A stretch of 64,000 nucleotides of DNA from the NCBI GenBank assembly GCA_977006965.1, contig OZ345373.1:1798001-1862000 (forward strand), written 5' to 3'. Both the position numbers and the translations under genes were made by a program. Below the pieces are notes generated by a model. The model was given only the letters and a program-made list of their open reading frames with translations. It had not been told where the DNA came from and did no database searches. Origin of the DNA: Phymatolithon calcareum. Its lineage: Eukaryota; Rhodophyta; Florideophyceae; Hapalidiales. The number at the start of each line of letters is the position of its first letter. Within the stretch, counting starts at the first letter, position 1. This document shows positions 41,899-52,077 of the stretch, piece by piece.

Positions 41899-43482
41899 CA
41901 CTCCCCGAAATTAATATAGCGCACTTTGGCATGAGTTCTCTTCTGAAGCCATGGTGACTCCTAGCGCCACTATTATCGTCGTGCTGCATGTATAACGTTC
42001 TTGTCCAACGCAGTGACTAACCTAATTCAGTAAGCCCCCATGGAGTCAAACAGTAAATCAAGTTACTTGCATAGCACCTTTTTTTCGTCCGCAACAAGTT
42101 AGCGCAACCTCTATCTTTCTTAGCCTATCGCACCAAACAACGACGCTCAGTAGCCAGTAGACCCACCGCGCTTCTCGATAACCTTCATGCACCGGTCTGG
42201 CATCGATGCAATCAGCTTCCTAAGCGTTTCCAGCCCGATACGATCCCAGGATGCTTGGATCGATTCGACGAGGTCGTCCTCGCACTCAAAATGACGACAA
42301 TCCTTGTAAACATCTCTCGCAACTATACCCCACAGGTTCTCTATGAGGTTTAGATCGGGACTACGCGATGGCCAAGTCATAACGCTGATCCTTGCGTCAA
42401 AGAAGTACTCATCTGTGTACTTCGCTGCGTGTGCAGGCGCGTTATCCTGCTGGAAACTCCAGGCCCCACCGTAGCACGATTCCGCAAACGGTTCCAGATG
42501 ATTCTCAAGCAGATGGACGTACCTTTGCGCATTCATCTTGTTCGGTACGAATACTAATTCGGGCTTTCCGCGCCGCGAAAAACAACCCCAGACCATAACC
42601 CCTCCCCCACCCTGCTGCCGACGGGAAAAGTATTGCTCAGGGATCCTTTTGTCAGCCCAATAGTACCCGAACCCCTCTGGACCATCCAAGCAGAATCGCT
42701 TCTCATCAGAAAAGATCGTCCTCGTCCACTGCGAGCGGCTCAGGCCAAGGTGAAGACGGGCCCACTTGTCACGCTGATCCTTGTGCCAAGGGGTAAGGCT
42801 TGGAGCCCGTTTCATTCGCCTATACTCAAAGTACTTAGTATCGTTCAGGATTTGCTGCACGCAGCGCACTCCGACAGGTAGATTATACATATCTCGGAGC
42901 TCCTGAGCCGTCATTTGCGAACAGAAGCCTTCCGAATGACTGCCCGAGCAGCCTGCTCAGACAACTTGCGGGGCCTCCCCGCCTTTTTCCGTCGAGATTG
43001 ACCAGGGGACTTGTTCAGAAAGTTCGAGACGGCTTTTCGGGACCGTGTGATTTGCACTGCAATGGCGCTCTTGTTCAAGCCGTTGGAGTCCAGCGCCCGG
43101 ATCATCGCCTCCTCCTCCTCCTTCGTCAGAGACAGTCCGCGCCCCATGGTTACGGGCTGAGTGACTCAAACAGCATACGTGGGCACGTCGCCATGCACAT
43201 AAAGAAGGCCACAGGGCGCCGAGCGCCCTATGAATCCCATATACTTCCGCTTGGCGGATGCATAAAGTTTTCCCGGGCCAAGTTGTTGCGCGGGAAAAAA
43301 TAGGGCTATCGTACATTTTGACGTACCCTACGAGTTAATAAAAACCTAGCGAGTCATATTTGGGCTAGTACGTAGAGCAATGAGAAGACGATTACAGGAC
43401 CACCGGTCCTTTAACGCGATTCCCGCCATGCGCGTGCCCCTGACGGTTTGCCAAGGTCGGGCTATATTAATTTCGGGGAGCG
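41899..43482 (-). mobile_element. Tc1/mariner-like transposon
   Basis: A TA dinucleotide flanks both sides (41897-41898, 43483-43484), and the pseudogene reads through when one TA copy and the element are removed. TIRs: CTCCCCGAAATTAATATAG occurs two bases inside the left end and, inverted, two bases inside the right end, with a further TTGGCA match inside. It encodes a DD34E transposase on the minus strand. The exact boundaries are supported by comparison with the intact paralogue. Confidence 0.92.
42147..43147 (-). CDS. Tc1-like DD34E transposase in two overlapping frames
   Basis: Frame 1 (43147-42911, 78 aa) carries the helix-turn-helix part (LNKSAIAVQITRSRKAVSNF) and a GRPRKLSEQAARAVIRKASV segment like the Tc1 linker GRPR motif. 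Frame 2 (42914-42147, 255 aa) has the catalytic core: IFSDEKRFCLDG (first Asp), WSFQQDNAPAHAA (second Asp) and SPDLNLIENLWG (Glu, 34 residues after the second Asp). The frames overlap as ATGA, so a -1 shift or reinitiation could join them; a single indel is equally possible. Both parts otherwise look intact. Function: cut-and-paste at TA. Confidence 0.85.
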
Positions 43483-44415
43483 TATTCTTCAGAAACATTG
43501 CTTGCAACGCCTTCGAGCTCCAAAGTGTTAGGGACTTCAAATTGGTAGCTAATGAATGGGTACAAAACGGGCGCAAGAATGATGTTCGAGGCTATTCGCG
43601 CTATATCGAGTACGACACGATGGTAATTCCGCGCGCAAAAGATGTAGTCAAGATGTTTCTTTCATTCCACAACAGCATTGGTGACCCACCGAACAATTTG
43701 GTGGATCTTAAGTCCAATTCCTATGGTACCGCCAAAACGGACAATTCTGTTCAAGTGCCACTCGAGAAGAAGGAAAGGCCGTTGAAACCGCGACTTAGAA
43801 CGCATAAGCAGTTCACGGATGAGAAAGCGAATAACGCGGTAGATTCGGATCCGAAGTGCTCCCAAGGAATTGTCTACGGAGTTTACGTGCTGCCCTATGA
43901 AATGTGGCGTTTGCGCTGAAAATAACTGCGGGAATTCGCCTCCTATATGCTTTTCATATGCAATCCGCGTCAATGCAAACTCATGTGAAACTTTCTCGCC
44001 TCCTTGTGTCCTATCAAGAAAGTACACAACGTTGGGCAAAATTTTTGGTCCTCCGGATTCGACTTGCAAGTACGGAGTTCTGAACAAAAAGTTCTGCTGC
44101 CAAGCAAGCTGTACGATATGCGGAGGGAAGGGATGCAGCGCAGCTGGAGAAAACGACATGCGCTGCCAATGCAAGGTGGAGAATATGACGAGAAAATGAA
44201 GCGAGGTCGCACCGCCCTGTGTAATGGCACCACCCGGAGATCCAACGTGCAGATTTGGGATTCGGAGCAAGAATTTTTGCTGCCAACAGAGTTGCAAGAA
44301 ATGCGGTTGAGTGGGTTGCAGTTCTGCCGGGGCTAATGATATGTGCTGCCATGGGCACATCCGAAAATTGATGAGAAATTGCAGCGAAGTTATGGCACCC
44401 TGTATATTGGAATAG

Positions 44416-45510
44416 CTTACCCTGATTTTTTTTCTTTTTCGTTCTTTCTGTCATGGCGCTCAACTTGCATGAGCGTCTCATGTTTTATACAGTAGCTCGA
44501 GCAAATTGCAATTGCTTAGAAGTTACCTTCCGTCAGCGGGCTTCTCTGCATACACGTTATAAACGGCTCTCCAATAAATTTTTGTCGTTCATTAACTGTG
44601 AGCAGTTACTAGAATGATCAGAAAACACGATTCCGGGATGAATCGTCTCCTCCATTGATGGACAATACAGACTTTGGGAAGACAACAATGGCACGGTGGA
44701 TTCATATTCCTTATATGATCACCTCAGGTCATCGACTAACCGTCAGCGTCCACATCATAATGGCCGCTGGCTCTCCGTCGCCACTGGATAGATTCAGATT
44801 TCAGCCAAGAGATCGATACTCCACGAGTTCAACTTGTCGAGTAAGAAAGATCGGAAACCTGCTCTCTGAGGCATTGCTTGAGCTCTCTAGACTCAATCTG
44901 GATTTGGTCTGGCAAGAATACACTTCGAAAGCAGAAGAAACGTGTTCTGCTTCCAAATGATCTTGCGGGCCGCTCAGACAGCAAACCATACGAGCTCATT
45001 GCTCGCAACATATGAAATGGTCCATCGATGCTGCCTTCTCTTCGCAATTTTCAGGTGTGCTGCCGCTTTCTAGCCTCTAAAAACTCTCGTCTCTGGTTTT
45101 TGCGGCTTTAAATTCGAGATGTACGTATAAATCCATTCAGAGTATAATTGCTCTCAAGATCCTAATTCTTGAGGAGGAAATCGAGTCGCAGTCCAGTTGT
45201 TTATACTAACATCTCACTCCGTGCATGAATTGACGGGGACCACACCGGCATATCTTTATACGTGGATAGCGCATGTTGCGAGAGACGTACTCTTTTTTGC
45301 TGGGTGTTTAAGCTTCATTTTGAATCGAGTTCACCCGCAGAAATATGTTACTATTTTTATTGAGTTTGCAATTTTGTGGCATATCAAAGTCTCTAGTTTG
45401 CTCATCTTCTTATTTCGCGTCGGCAGGTTTCAACATGCAAATATCCTATTGAGTGTACAATCTTGGGTGCAAGGTTGGGGTTTGAAAAATGCAAGAAAGG
45501 CCTGTGATGA
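44416..45510. other. Intergenic, no recognised gene
   Basis: The open frame at 44655-44960 (101 codons) has no motif. AT-rich DNA follows towards the 3' end of the minus-strand secreted gene. Confidence 0.35.
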
Positions 45511-46455
45511 CTAATAGCAATCGATATCAGAATTGCAAAAAAGGCCGTCTGCAAATTCCGTCGAAAAATCTCGTTAGCGGACAAGACATTAAAATTACCT
45601 CAGACGATCGTGGAAAATGTCGTCGACTTACCCTGATTATCAGCATCACAGCACTGATGTCGGTGGAAATTGAACATCGTAAATATCAGTCCAAAATCTA
45701 AATTTGCTTCTGAAAAATAGGAATAGGAAAAACTTACATATTGAGAGCAAAGCTCTAAATCCACATCGTTCACAAGGCAGGTCAAACTCAAAAGATCCAC
45801 ATATACCGTATCTGTAGCAGTTGCCTCCACATAACTGGAATACCAACGTGAAGACGTAGCGAGGATGTCGCTACTGAAGTTTTGCACTGTTCTCCCGGAG
45901 GTGTTAATGTAGACAAGATCGTCATGATAGACGCAAAATCCGTAGTATTCGTCCTCTGCCGTTATGCGGCAGCACGATCCCCATTCTTGGTCGTTGGTGT
46001 AGTAGTACGGATTGCAGTTCGATGTGGAGAGCTCTTGAACAATTGCAGCTCTGGTCGAATCCCAAACCTCCTCTTCAAGTGGACTGAGCGTAACTCCGAA
46101 ATGCACCTTCTTTGAAATGTTTTGAATGAGCTGTATATAAGACAAGATAAGTCAGTACAGGGTAGCTCAACACAGAAAGACTCGATGCACGCACCTCAAC
46201 AAGTTCTGCTGGGGTATACATCGCCATGGTGGACTTCATCAATGTATAGTTCAAACTCGATAAGATATCCGGCGGAGGCGAGATAGTCTCCCAAATTGCG
46301 TCACTAGCTTTCTTCCTCTCTGCTTTGGAAGCGTTGTGGTCGATGTGATAGCCCCCCTGGCCTCCCTTTTGAATGATTTGCTTGCCTGACGGGTGTGCAT
46401 TTCCTGATACAATCAATACGAGCAGGCACATCCAAAACACAGGACGAAAGGACAT
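45511..46455 (-). CDS. Secreted Cys-rich protein, spliced, unknown function
   Basis: Exon 1 (46455-46195) starts with a signal peptide (MSFRPVFWMCLLVLIVSG) and then HPSGKQIIQKGGQGGYHIDH. A 64-nt intron (46194-46131, GTGCGT donor, CAG acceptor) joins it in frame to exon 2 (LIQNISKKVHFGVTLSP onward). Exon 2 has NPYYYTNDQEWGSCCRI and FCVYHDDLVYINTSG. A GTAAGT donor at 45737 and a CAG at 45654 could remove an 84-nt, frame-neutral piece. A further GTAAGT at 45631 and CAG at 45549 would give the end CCDADNQDGLFCNSDIDCY and a stop at 45511. I do not recognise the family. The 3' exon structure is the uncertain part. Confidence 0.55.
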
Positions 46456-47205
46456 TGTTGGATGGTATGTCTACAAGGGAAAGCTGGGTCTTTGTCAAAC
46501 CGCTCGATCGGCGGCGACGCTATTATTTTCTCAAGAAGTGCGCAGACCAAGAGTGTTGTCTGGTTATTCCAGTGCAATATTAAAGCAAATGCAAATCTCT
46601 CACGCTTATTGTTACGTGGCCTCATTCACACGAAATTGTCTGTGGATCCACGCAATGCACCTTTGGGATATTATTTGTAATCCCCGACATGCACGACATG
46701 AATGAAAAGCATGCGTAATGGGCAGCTTTATCCTCTGTGTACTCAAACAACTTCGTGAATGAAGAATGCTACGCGCAAAGCTTCAAGGCACGCAAAAGGA
46801 AGTTTAGCAAATGCATGGAGCAGGAGCAAATATTATTATCCTCACCCACGCGCGATGCACAAGCGCAAATGCACGTGTTCGGGATACTTCTTGACCGAAG
46901 CACCGTGGAAGGGCATTTTACGCAGGGCAAGGCGCATCTCGACCTGTACCCTAATTCCGTACGAGGAACTCGAGACAGGAGGACAATTGGCAAAGTGACT
47001 CAACGATACGCAAAACAAATCAAAGGTACTTCTATATGCCGCTTTGCAGTTCCCGGAACCACCATACATTGTTGTGCTTCATAGTTCATGGACCGCCTGG
47101 CTTACTGTGTTCGACAAAGCTCGCCACAGTATAATCATGGGGTACCGCAAATGTATCACTTTGCGCCTTATTTTCTTTCTTCTTTCTTTATTATGAGATT
47201 TTATT
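46456..47205. other. Intergenic, no recognised gene
   Basis: Plus-strand frames at 46373-46705 and 46737-47084 lack motifs. A pyrimidine-rich CTTTCTTCTTTCTTTATTA stretch at 47172-47190 may be a LINE target or tail. Confidence 0.35.
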
Positions 47206-47209
47206 TGAG

Positions 47210-47790
47210 GTGCACAAGCTCTAAGATTTTCCCGAGTTGGATATTGCTTGCGAAAGCTGAAAAATGCAAAAACGGCCTATCCCCCATGCCGAAACAGCAC
47301 TGACGCTGCACCTGTGCTTCAAGTCGAGAAGATACAGATCATTAGCCATTAAGTGGTCATTTGTTACGATTACGCCTTTAAGCACCTCAACGATCATGGA
47401 ACTGACAGGAGCAACCAGCAGGGAGGCAATACAAGATGTCAAGCTCCGGTTGTCGAAAGATAAGCTATCATTAGAGGAAAGTACGTTTACGAGGAGAGCT
47501 CTCGATGAAGTTCTAGCCATGTTTCAAGCAGTCGAGACCAAGGTAACTTGAACCAATCTTGCTCAACAATCGCATCCTGGATCACGGTAAGCTGACTCCG
47601 CGTGACACAGTACAGTGGACTATTTTTCGCCCTCGAGGCCCGCTTTTGGACTAGAGGTAGGTTTTGGTACCCTTTCATACTGGGTCGCAACTTCTTGCCG
47701 CACAAGTCTAGAAATTGCAAGGTTGTCCCAAGCGTGTGCTGATACGTTGGTAACTTTTTTAAGATTTTTATTTTAAAAAATAAAAATCTC
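47210..47790 (+). mobile_element. LINE-A family fragment, C-terminus and 3' tail
   Basis: 47264-47551 encodes LHLCFKSRRYRSLAIKWSF to FTRRALDEVLAMFQAVETK, parallel to the C-terminus of the LINE-A protein but clearly diverged, so an older subfamily. The 3' UTR has the CCCTCGAGG...AGAGGTAGG hairpin, TTGTCCCAAGCGTGTGCTGA and TTGGTAAC blocks. Its (CTT)-rich end was the target of the next insertion. The 5' end is truncated near 47210. Confidence 0.8.
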
Positions 47791-47804
47791 CTTGTCTTCT
47801 TCTT

Positions 47805-47992
47805 GATTTTCCCCCTCGAGATCTCTCCGTTGAGATCAGAGGTAGGTTTTCTAATTTTGCTGACTATAGCCGTTTTTATGCGAAATGGAGCCTCTGGGCT
47901 CTGAGTTGAGTCCTCGTGGCTCATCAGAAGTGTTGCCCCAAGCGTCTGCAGATGCGTTGGTAACACTATAATAAAAATCTCCACTTCTTCTT
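47805..47992 (+). mobile_element. SINE/LINE tail insertion, 188 bp
   Basis: Nearly identical to the tail of the SINE-like element at 40695-40887. The 14-bp sequence CTTGTCTTCTTCTT flanks it (47791-47804, 47993-48006). It begins within the tail (GATTTTCCCCCTCGAG), so it is 5'-truncated, and it is nested in the CTT end of the older LINE-A fragment. Confidence 0.82.
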
Positions 47993-48006
47993 CTTGTCTT
48001 CTTCTT

Positions 48007-48653
48007 CATTAAATTTGCTAAGAACCGTGAATTTTCGAACGGTTAGGACATAACAAATTTTCGATTTTGCCGCAAGTAAAATTTTGGGTACTTGCGTAAT
48101 TGCTTCCCGCGATACTGTACACACTCCATTACTGTACATTACACGGCGGCATCCGTACGTCCTTGGCGGAACGTAATTCAAATCTTGCTTGCAACAGGCG
48201 AACGATCAACAGGAAGCACGTACTCCATCAATCGCAGAGACATTTTTTGGTTCAAACAAAAGATCACCGGAGCTGCGACTTGCGGAGAGCTCGTTTCCAT
48301 TCTTGGTACATGCTCTTGAAGTTTGGTCAATGTAGCTTTGGCCATTCTGCGTCGTGTCTGGTCTCGACATCCGCCGTGCTCGGTCTCTCTCGTGGAAGAA
48401 GGCTACGACTTTCAAGTAGTGGGAGTACATCGGATATCTCCTTGCGAGACGGTGTCGCAATGCTGAAGCAAGTCGAAACAAGACGTTGAGGTAGATTGTA
48501 AATTTATCAACCGTGACCAATTAGTCGCAAACATTTCATCCTTGCCCATGACCGGACCGCAGGACCCTCTCGACGTGATCATCCCACGACATTCACCCCA
48601 CATGCTCTCCGTCCTTCCAGGAAATCACTTTCAAATCTGTCACACGGAACCGA
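48007..48653. other. Intergenic, no recognised gene
   Basis: Frames of up to 129 codons on the plus strand (48100-48489) and 104 codons on the minus strand (48206-48520) overlap with no motif. I regard neither as supported. Confidence 0.4.
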
Positions 48654-49418
48654 TCAACTCTCCCCCCACTTCCAAACCGGCAGCAGCGGCACAACATCTA
48701 CCGGCACCGGCGTTCTGTCAATAGGACAAAGCGGCCTCTCCTCGTTTGCAAAGTACGGAAAAATGCAGTCCGCATGAAACACATGAAAGCACGGCAGTCG
48801 CACTACAACCTCCCCCATCTTAATCTCCTCCAGATCAATCACGCACTCCGTTTCGCGCCTCGACTTGTCGCCCTCCCTCCCCTCGCAACCGTCTGCACCC
48901 TCCCTCGGAACATCACTGTGCGCGTCATTGGACAGGGACCCTCCCAGTGCATTTTCAGCAACGTCCAACATGTCCGCAACCTCCTGCAGCGCAATCTCCC
49001 AACATCGCTCCTCCGTGCGCCGCCGCTCCCGAATTCCACGCAGTCTCAACAACACCTCGCGGAGCCGCTCGCTGTCCGCGTTCAGTGCCACCGCACGTCC
49101 GTGCAGAACCTCCTCGTGCGCTAATAGCGCCATGTGACGGGTGTCGCCGTCGCGTGCGGCACGCGATCGGCGAAGAGGGTCGGTGTGGTGTTGTGTGGAA
49201 GGGGCATTGCTTTCAGGGGGTGCAATTGCAGACGAAGCTGAATAGGGCGTTGGACTTGCAAAGGTGAGAAGGTGTCGTAAATCCTCCCCGTCGCTCACGA
49301 CTTCTGTCGACGACGATGCAGACGCTGAAAGTTGTTCCTGTCTCACGGTTGCTAGGAAGGAATTCGTGGCCTCTTCCTCACGGACTGTATCTGGCGGTTG
49401 AGTGGTCGCCGATGACAT
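48654..49418 (-). CDS. RING-like zinc-finger protein with two Asp ligand positions
   Basis: A 254-aa protein. The N-terminal 130 residues are Ser/Thr/Glu-rich and probably disordered. A charged helical stretch follows (NADSERLREVLLRLRGIRER, then EERCWEIALQEVADML). The C-terminal RING-H2-like domain reads ECVIDLEEIKMGEVVVRLPC, then FHVFHADCIFPYF and LCPIDRTPV. The spacing is that of an E3 ligase RING-H2, but positions 2 (CVID) and 8 (CPID) are Asp rather than Cys. Asp can bind zinc at position 8 in some RINGs such as RBX1; at both sites it is unusual. The likely role is ubiquitin transfer. Single exon. It could also be a degenerate RING. Confidence 0.7.
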   Translation of the reverse strand: MSSATTQPPDTVREEEATNSFLATVRQEQLSASASSSTEVVSDGEDLRHLLTFASPTPYSASSAIAPPESNAPSTQHHTDPLRRSRAARDGDTRHMALLAHEEVLHGRAVALNADSERLREVLLRLRGIRERRRTEERCWEIALQEVADMLDVAENALGGSLSNDAHSDVPREGADGCEGREGDKSRRETECVIDLEEIKMGEVVVRLPCFHVFHADCIFPYFANEERPLCPIDRTPVPVDVVPLLPVWKWGES

Positions 49419-49980
49419 CTGTACCGCTGCTGATCCGTCGCCGCTGCAGATGAAGTGGGCGGTTCGTCCAAGGACCTGTGCGGTTTCGATAGGAAGAAAG
49501 AAAGCTCTGACGGCCGGGCAGTTGAAGATGATGGTGTGGATGAGCGAAAGGAGGGTGAGTCAGGTGATGTTCAAAACACTGTTCAACGCGTTCGTTAAGC
49601 TTATTGCTTGCTCGGACGGAAAATAATCCTTTGCGGATGACGTCAATGAAGATCGACGTGCAAGCGCGAATTTGGGATCTCCGTCGAACAGTGTACTGTA
49701 CTGTCGAATTTGACACTATAGTGTCAGCACAGTAATCCAAAATTCCGATTTTCCGTCTGATTTTTGAATTTGAATTTTGGGCAAAATATGATGCCATGGC
49801 AGAGAGGGCGTCTTTTCTCTTTTTAGGTACTGTGCAGTAAAATATGCAGGAAAACTATATCAGTTCTGCTTTCCAGCAAAGTTGTGCCAAGTGTACAGTC
49901 CTGTATGTGACACATACTGTACTGTACACTATTTGCCTACGTACAGCCCCTACGTATCACACTATGATAGCTGATGGGCA
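49419..49980. other. Upstream region of the RING-like gene
   Basis: No other gene seen. Words such as GTACTGTACTGT and TACTGTACTGTACAC recur near 49690 and 49910-49930. Confidence 0.4.
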
Positions 49981-50030
49981 TGGTGATAAACGTGAATGAG
50001 GGCCGCGGCCCTCATTCACGTTTATCACCA
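49981..50030. repeat. 50-bp perfect palindrome
   Basis: The 25-nt half TGGTGATAAACGTGAATGAG plus GGCCG is followed at once by its exact reverse complement; the centre is CCGCGG and there is no spacer. Confidence 0.95.
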
Positions 50031-50166
50031 AACGTACGTTTAACTGGGAAAATGAGAAATTGGGAACGCGAGGACGTCCAATTCTATAGAATACCTGCAT
50101 TTGTGAAATTTTACTTCTTCTGCTTCCTTGAGGTTCAAAGTCCACAAGTGCACGTATTCTATTGGA

Positions 50167-50212
50167 CATATTGACGTTCCCATTTTCTCGAGAAAATGGG
50201 AACGTCAATATG
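50167..50212. repeat. 46-bp perfect palindrome
   Basis: The 23-nt half CATATTGACGTTCCCATTTT plus CTC is followed directly by its exact reverse complement (centre CTCGAG). Together with AACTGGGAAAATGAGAAATT at 50041 and AATTTCCCATTTTCCCGGTT at 50216, which are inverted relatives, it forms a larger fold-back unit. Confidence 0.95.
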
Positions 50213-50358
50213 ATCAATTTCCCATTTTCCCGGTTGGGAACTATTTGTTCATCGGCCCTCAGGGCAGGAAAATGTTTCTACAGTACTGTACAGTAGATTT
50301 ACAGATGTCCGCATTACTGTACCATCTTTCAGTAGACGAATGCGCTTGGTGCCAGATA

Positions 50359-51294
50359 CTGGGAGCTGCGGGAAATAGCGTTTTTTCGATGTTTTCGATG
50401 ATTCAGAGTTTTTTTGATGTTGGAGCTCATCAGAATCGCGAAGCATGATGATTTGTCTTCTGATCGTTTGGAAATGTGTCCAATCAAAAAGCAGTATGCG
50501 AAGAATTTTCTTTGCAATTGTGAGGAAGTACACAATTGTTCATTGGTGTAGTGAGCCAATCATTTCGATCTATTTTAAATTTTCAAACGTTACGGAACTT
50601 GATTTACAAGCGAAACAAGCGCAAAGACAAGCGAAAAGACAAGCGCTTGTCTTTTTGCAGGTGAAACTTCAAAGCTCTGTACAGCCCCCCGAGATGTTTA
50701 TATCATAATTCTTTTGGCTGTCCTTTTTAGGTTACAAGGCTACCTAAAAAGGACACCAAAAAAATTGACCGTCCTTCAGCCCTAGAGAGGCACGGGCGTC
50801 CTATAAAATGCAAAACTACACTGATTTCGCAACAATCGCGTTTTGCATGTTGAAAAGCACGGTTCGGGAAGAGATGGACGGTCCATAAAATATAGCGTGC
50901 TTTTTTCCCCTCATCCAAATCTAAAAAGCACACCGGTTTTGAACTAAATCCCGTAAGCGGTTTCAGCGCTACACGCTCTTAAAGATTTGAAAACGCTTGT
51001 AAGTCGCTTGTGTTTCGCTTGTGTTTCGCTTGTGTTTTTCAAAAACGCTTGTAAAGCGGTACAGTTGCAAAAAGTTACGAACATGATTCGAAACCGGCCA
51101 ATAAGATAATGTGTCGTGTCATTTAATTGAGCTATCATATATTCTTTTTTTGCAAAGTTTCACCTTGCTGGACTAATAATTACAGACCAATTTCGCGGAA
51201 TAGGTACAAACTCCGATATGATATATCGATATCAATAACCATGGAAGTATCATGCGTCAAATATCAAAAAAGTGCTGTTTCCCGCACCTCCCTG
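50359..51294. mobile_element. MITE sharing TIRs with the two-gene transposon, 936 bp
   Basis: Left end CTGGGAGCTGCGGGAAATAG; right end inverted, CAGGGAGGTGCGGGAAACAG, and similarity continues through a T-run and GAT. The transposon at 18674-21930 starts CTGGGGGATGCGGGAAATAT. TA lies on both sides (50357-50358, 51295-51296). There is no coding capacity; the interior has palindromes and inverted CAAGCG arrays. Probably moved by the transposase family of 20868-21787. Confidence 0.72.
50604..51058. repeat. Inverted CAAGCG/CGCTTG arrays and hairpins inside the MITE
   Basis: ACAAGCG recurs four times at 50605-50645, ending in the 22-bp palindrome 50634-50655. In inverse orientation GCTTGTGTTTC-type 11-mers recur at 50985-51055. 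Between them, 50719-50755 has perfect 14-nt arms TGTCCTTTTTAGGT and ACCTAAAAAGGACA. Confidence 0.8.
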
Positions 51295-51296
51295 TA

Positions 51297-52077
51297 GATA
51301 CGATGTTCAAATTTGGACATTATAAAATACAATTAGAGGCGATGTCGTCTAATGATTAACGTCATCGACATTTGCTCCCGAATCCACATCTCGCTTCTGG
51401 GTATAGTCCGTATTCACAGTAATGCTTTCCGATCGGGGGTAATGAAGATGTCGAACGGTTCGGGCAAGGTGGGTGGGTGCATATCATCGAAGCTGTAAGT
51501 GATAATAAAGCCACTTTGCGCATTCGAAAGAGAGCTTAACGAAGGGCGATAAACATCAATTGTCCTGGCTGCGGTGGATCGATGCCATGTAATTAAAGCT
51601 CTCATTTTCTACCTTCGCACATCACATGAGTGCCTGCCTATCTTCACTAGCGGCACATTCCGTTGCCCACCTTTTCGATCATTGGCCTCTTCTGTTTTAG
51701 CATTTCTTCCACCTCCAATGTTCCTCACTCGCCAAAAGACAAAAACTCCCCCATACGATTATGAATCCGTCAGAATGAGAAGTGTTCATTGCTCTTTCGT
51801 TGTTGAGTTCAGTAACAAATAGCTTCTGTGCCACAGAATAGCAACACCTTCTTCTTTTCAACGCAGTGCGCATTACGTTTGCCAACCACACATCGCGAAT
51901 CATTCGGGACAGGTGAGAAAACCGCACCAAAAATTGCAAAATGTGCAGTTGGCAGCTTAGAAATTCGCTCCCAATGTTAGAAAACCATAACGGATTGACG
52001 ACCGAGTGCAATGCGCCCAGAACATTCACTTTCGAAAGCCACATTTCACATGGTAGAACGCCCGCCCAAAACACTCG
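51297..52077. other. Intergenic, no recognised gene
   Basis: Both strands carry frames of up to 125 codons that I cannot support. The 3' end of the minus-strand pgsA gene is at 52078. Confidence 0.4.

Larger units (their letters stand above)
40940..44415 (+). pseudogene. Beta-helix protein pseudogene, split by a Tc1/mariner element
   Basis: Paralogue of 32649-34382. The N-terminal part (40940-41501) has a signal-peptide-like start (RWLTFASISALCSSFGL) and the helix region. A TGA at 41501-41503 stands where the intact gene has Trp (FVWMKN). The frame continues to 41896, is cut by a 1584-bp transposon (41899-43482), and resumes at 43483 with CNAFELQSVRDF. A frameshift near 43890 shifts the Cys-rich tail into another frame, and further stops follow at about 44198 and 44308. 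The tail has three Cys-rich repeats against two in the intact gene. Clearly inactive. Confidence 0.88.

Noticed and set aside
43662-44360. Minus-strand frame of 232 codons
   Set aside because: It is antisense to the Cys-rich tail of the beta-helix pseudogene.
47487-47984. Minus-strand frame of 165 codons
   Set aside because: It is the antisense of LINE-A and SINE tails, and a similar frame appears at 40442-40876 for the same reason.
48100-48520. Overlapping plus (129 codons) and minus (104 codons) frames as genes
   Set aside because: No motif, no clear start context and both strands equally open, so chance frames.
50985-51058. CRISPR-like array
   Set aside because: The 11-mer CGCTTGTGTTT units are tandem without unique spacers, lie in a MITE, and the genome is eukaryotic.
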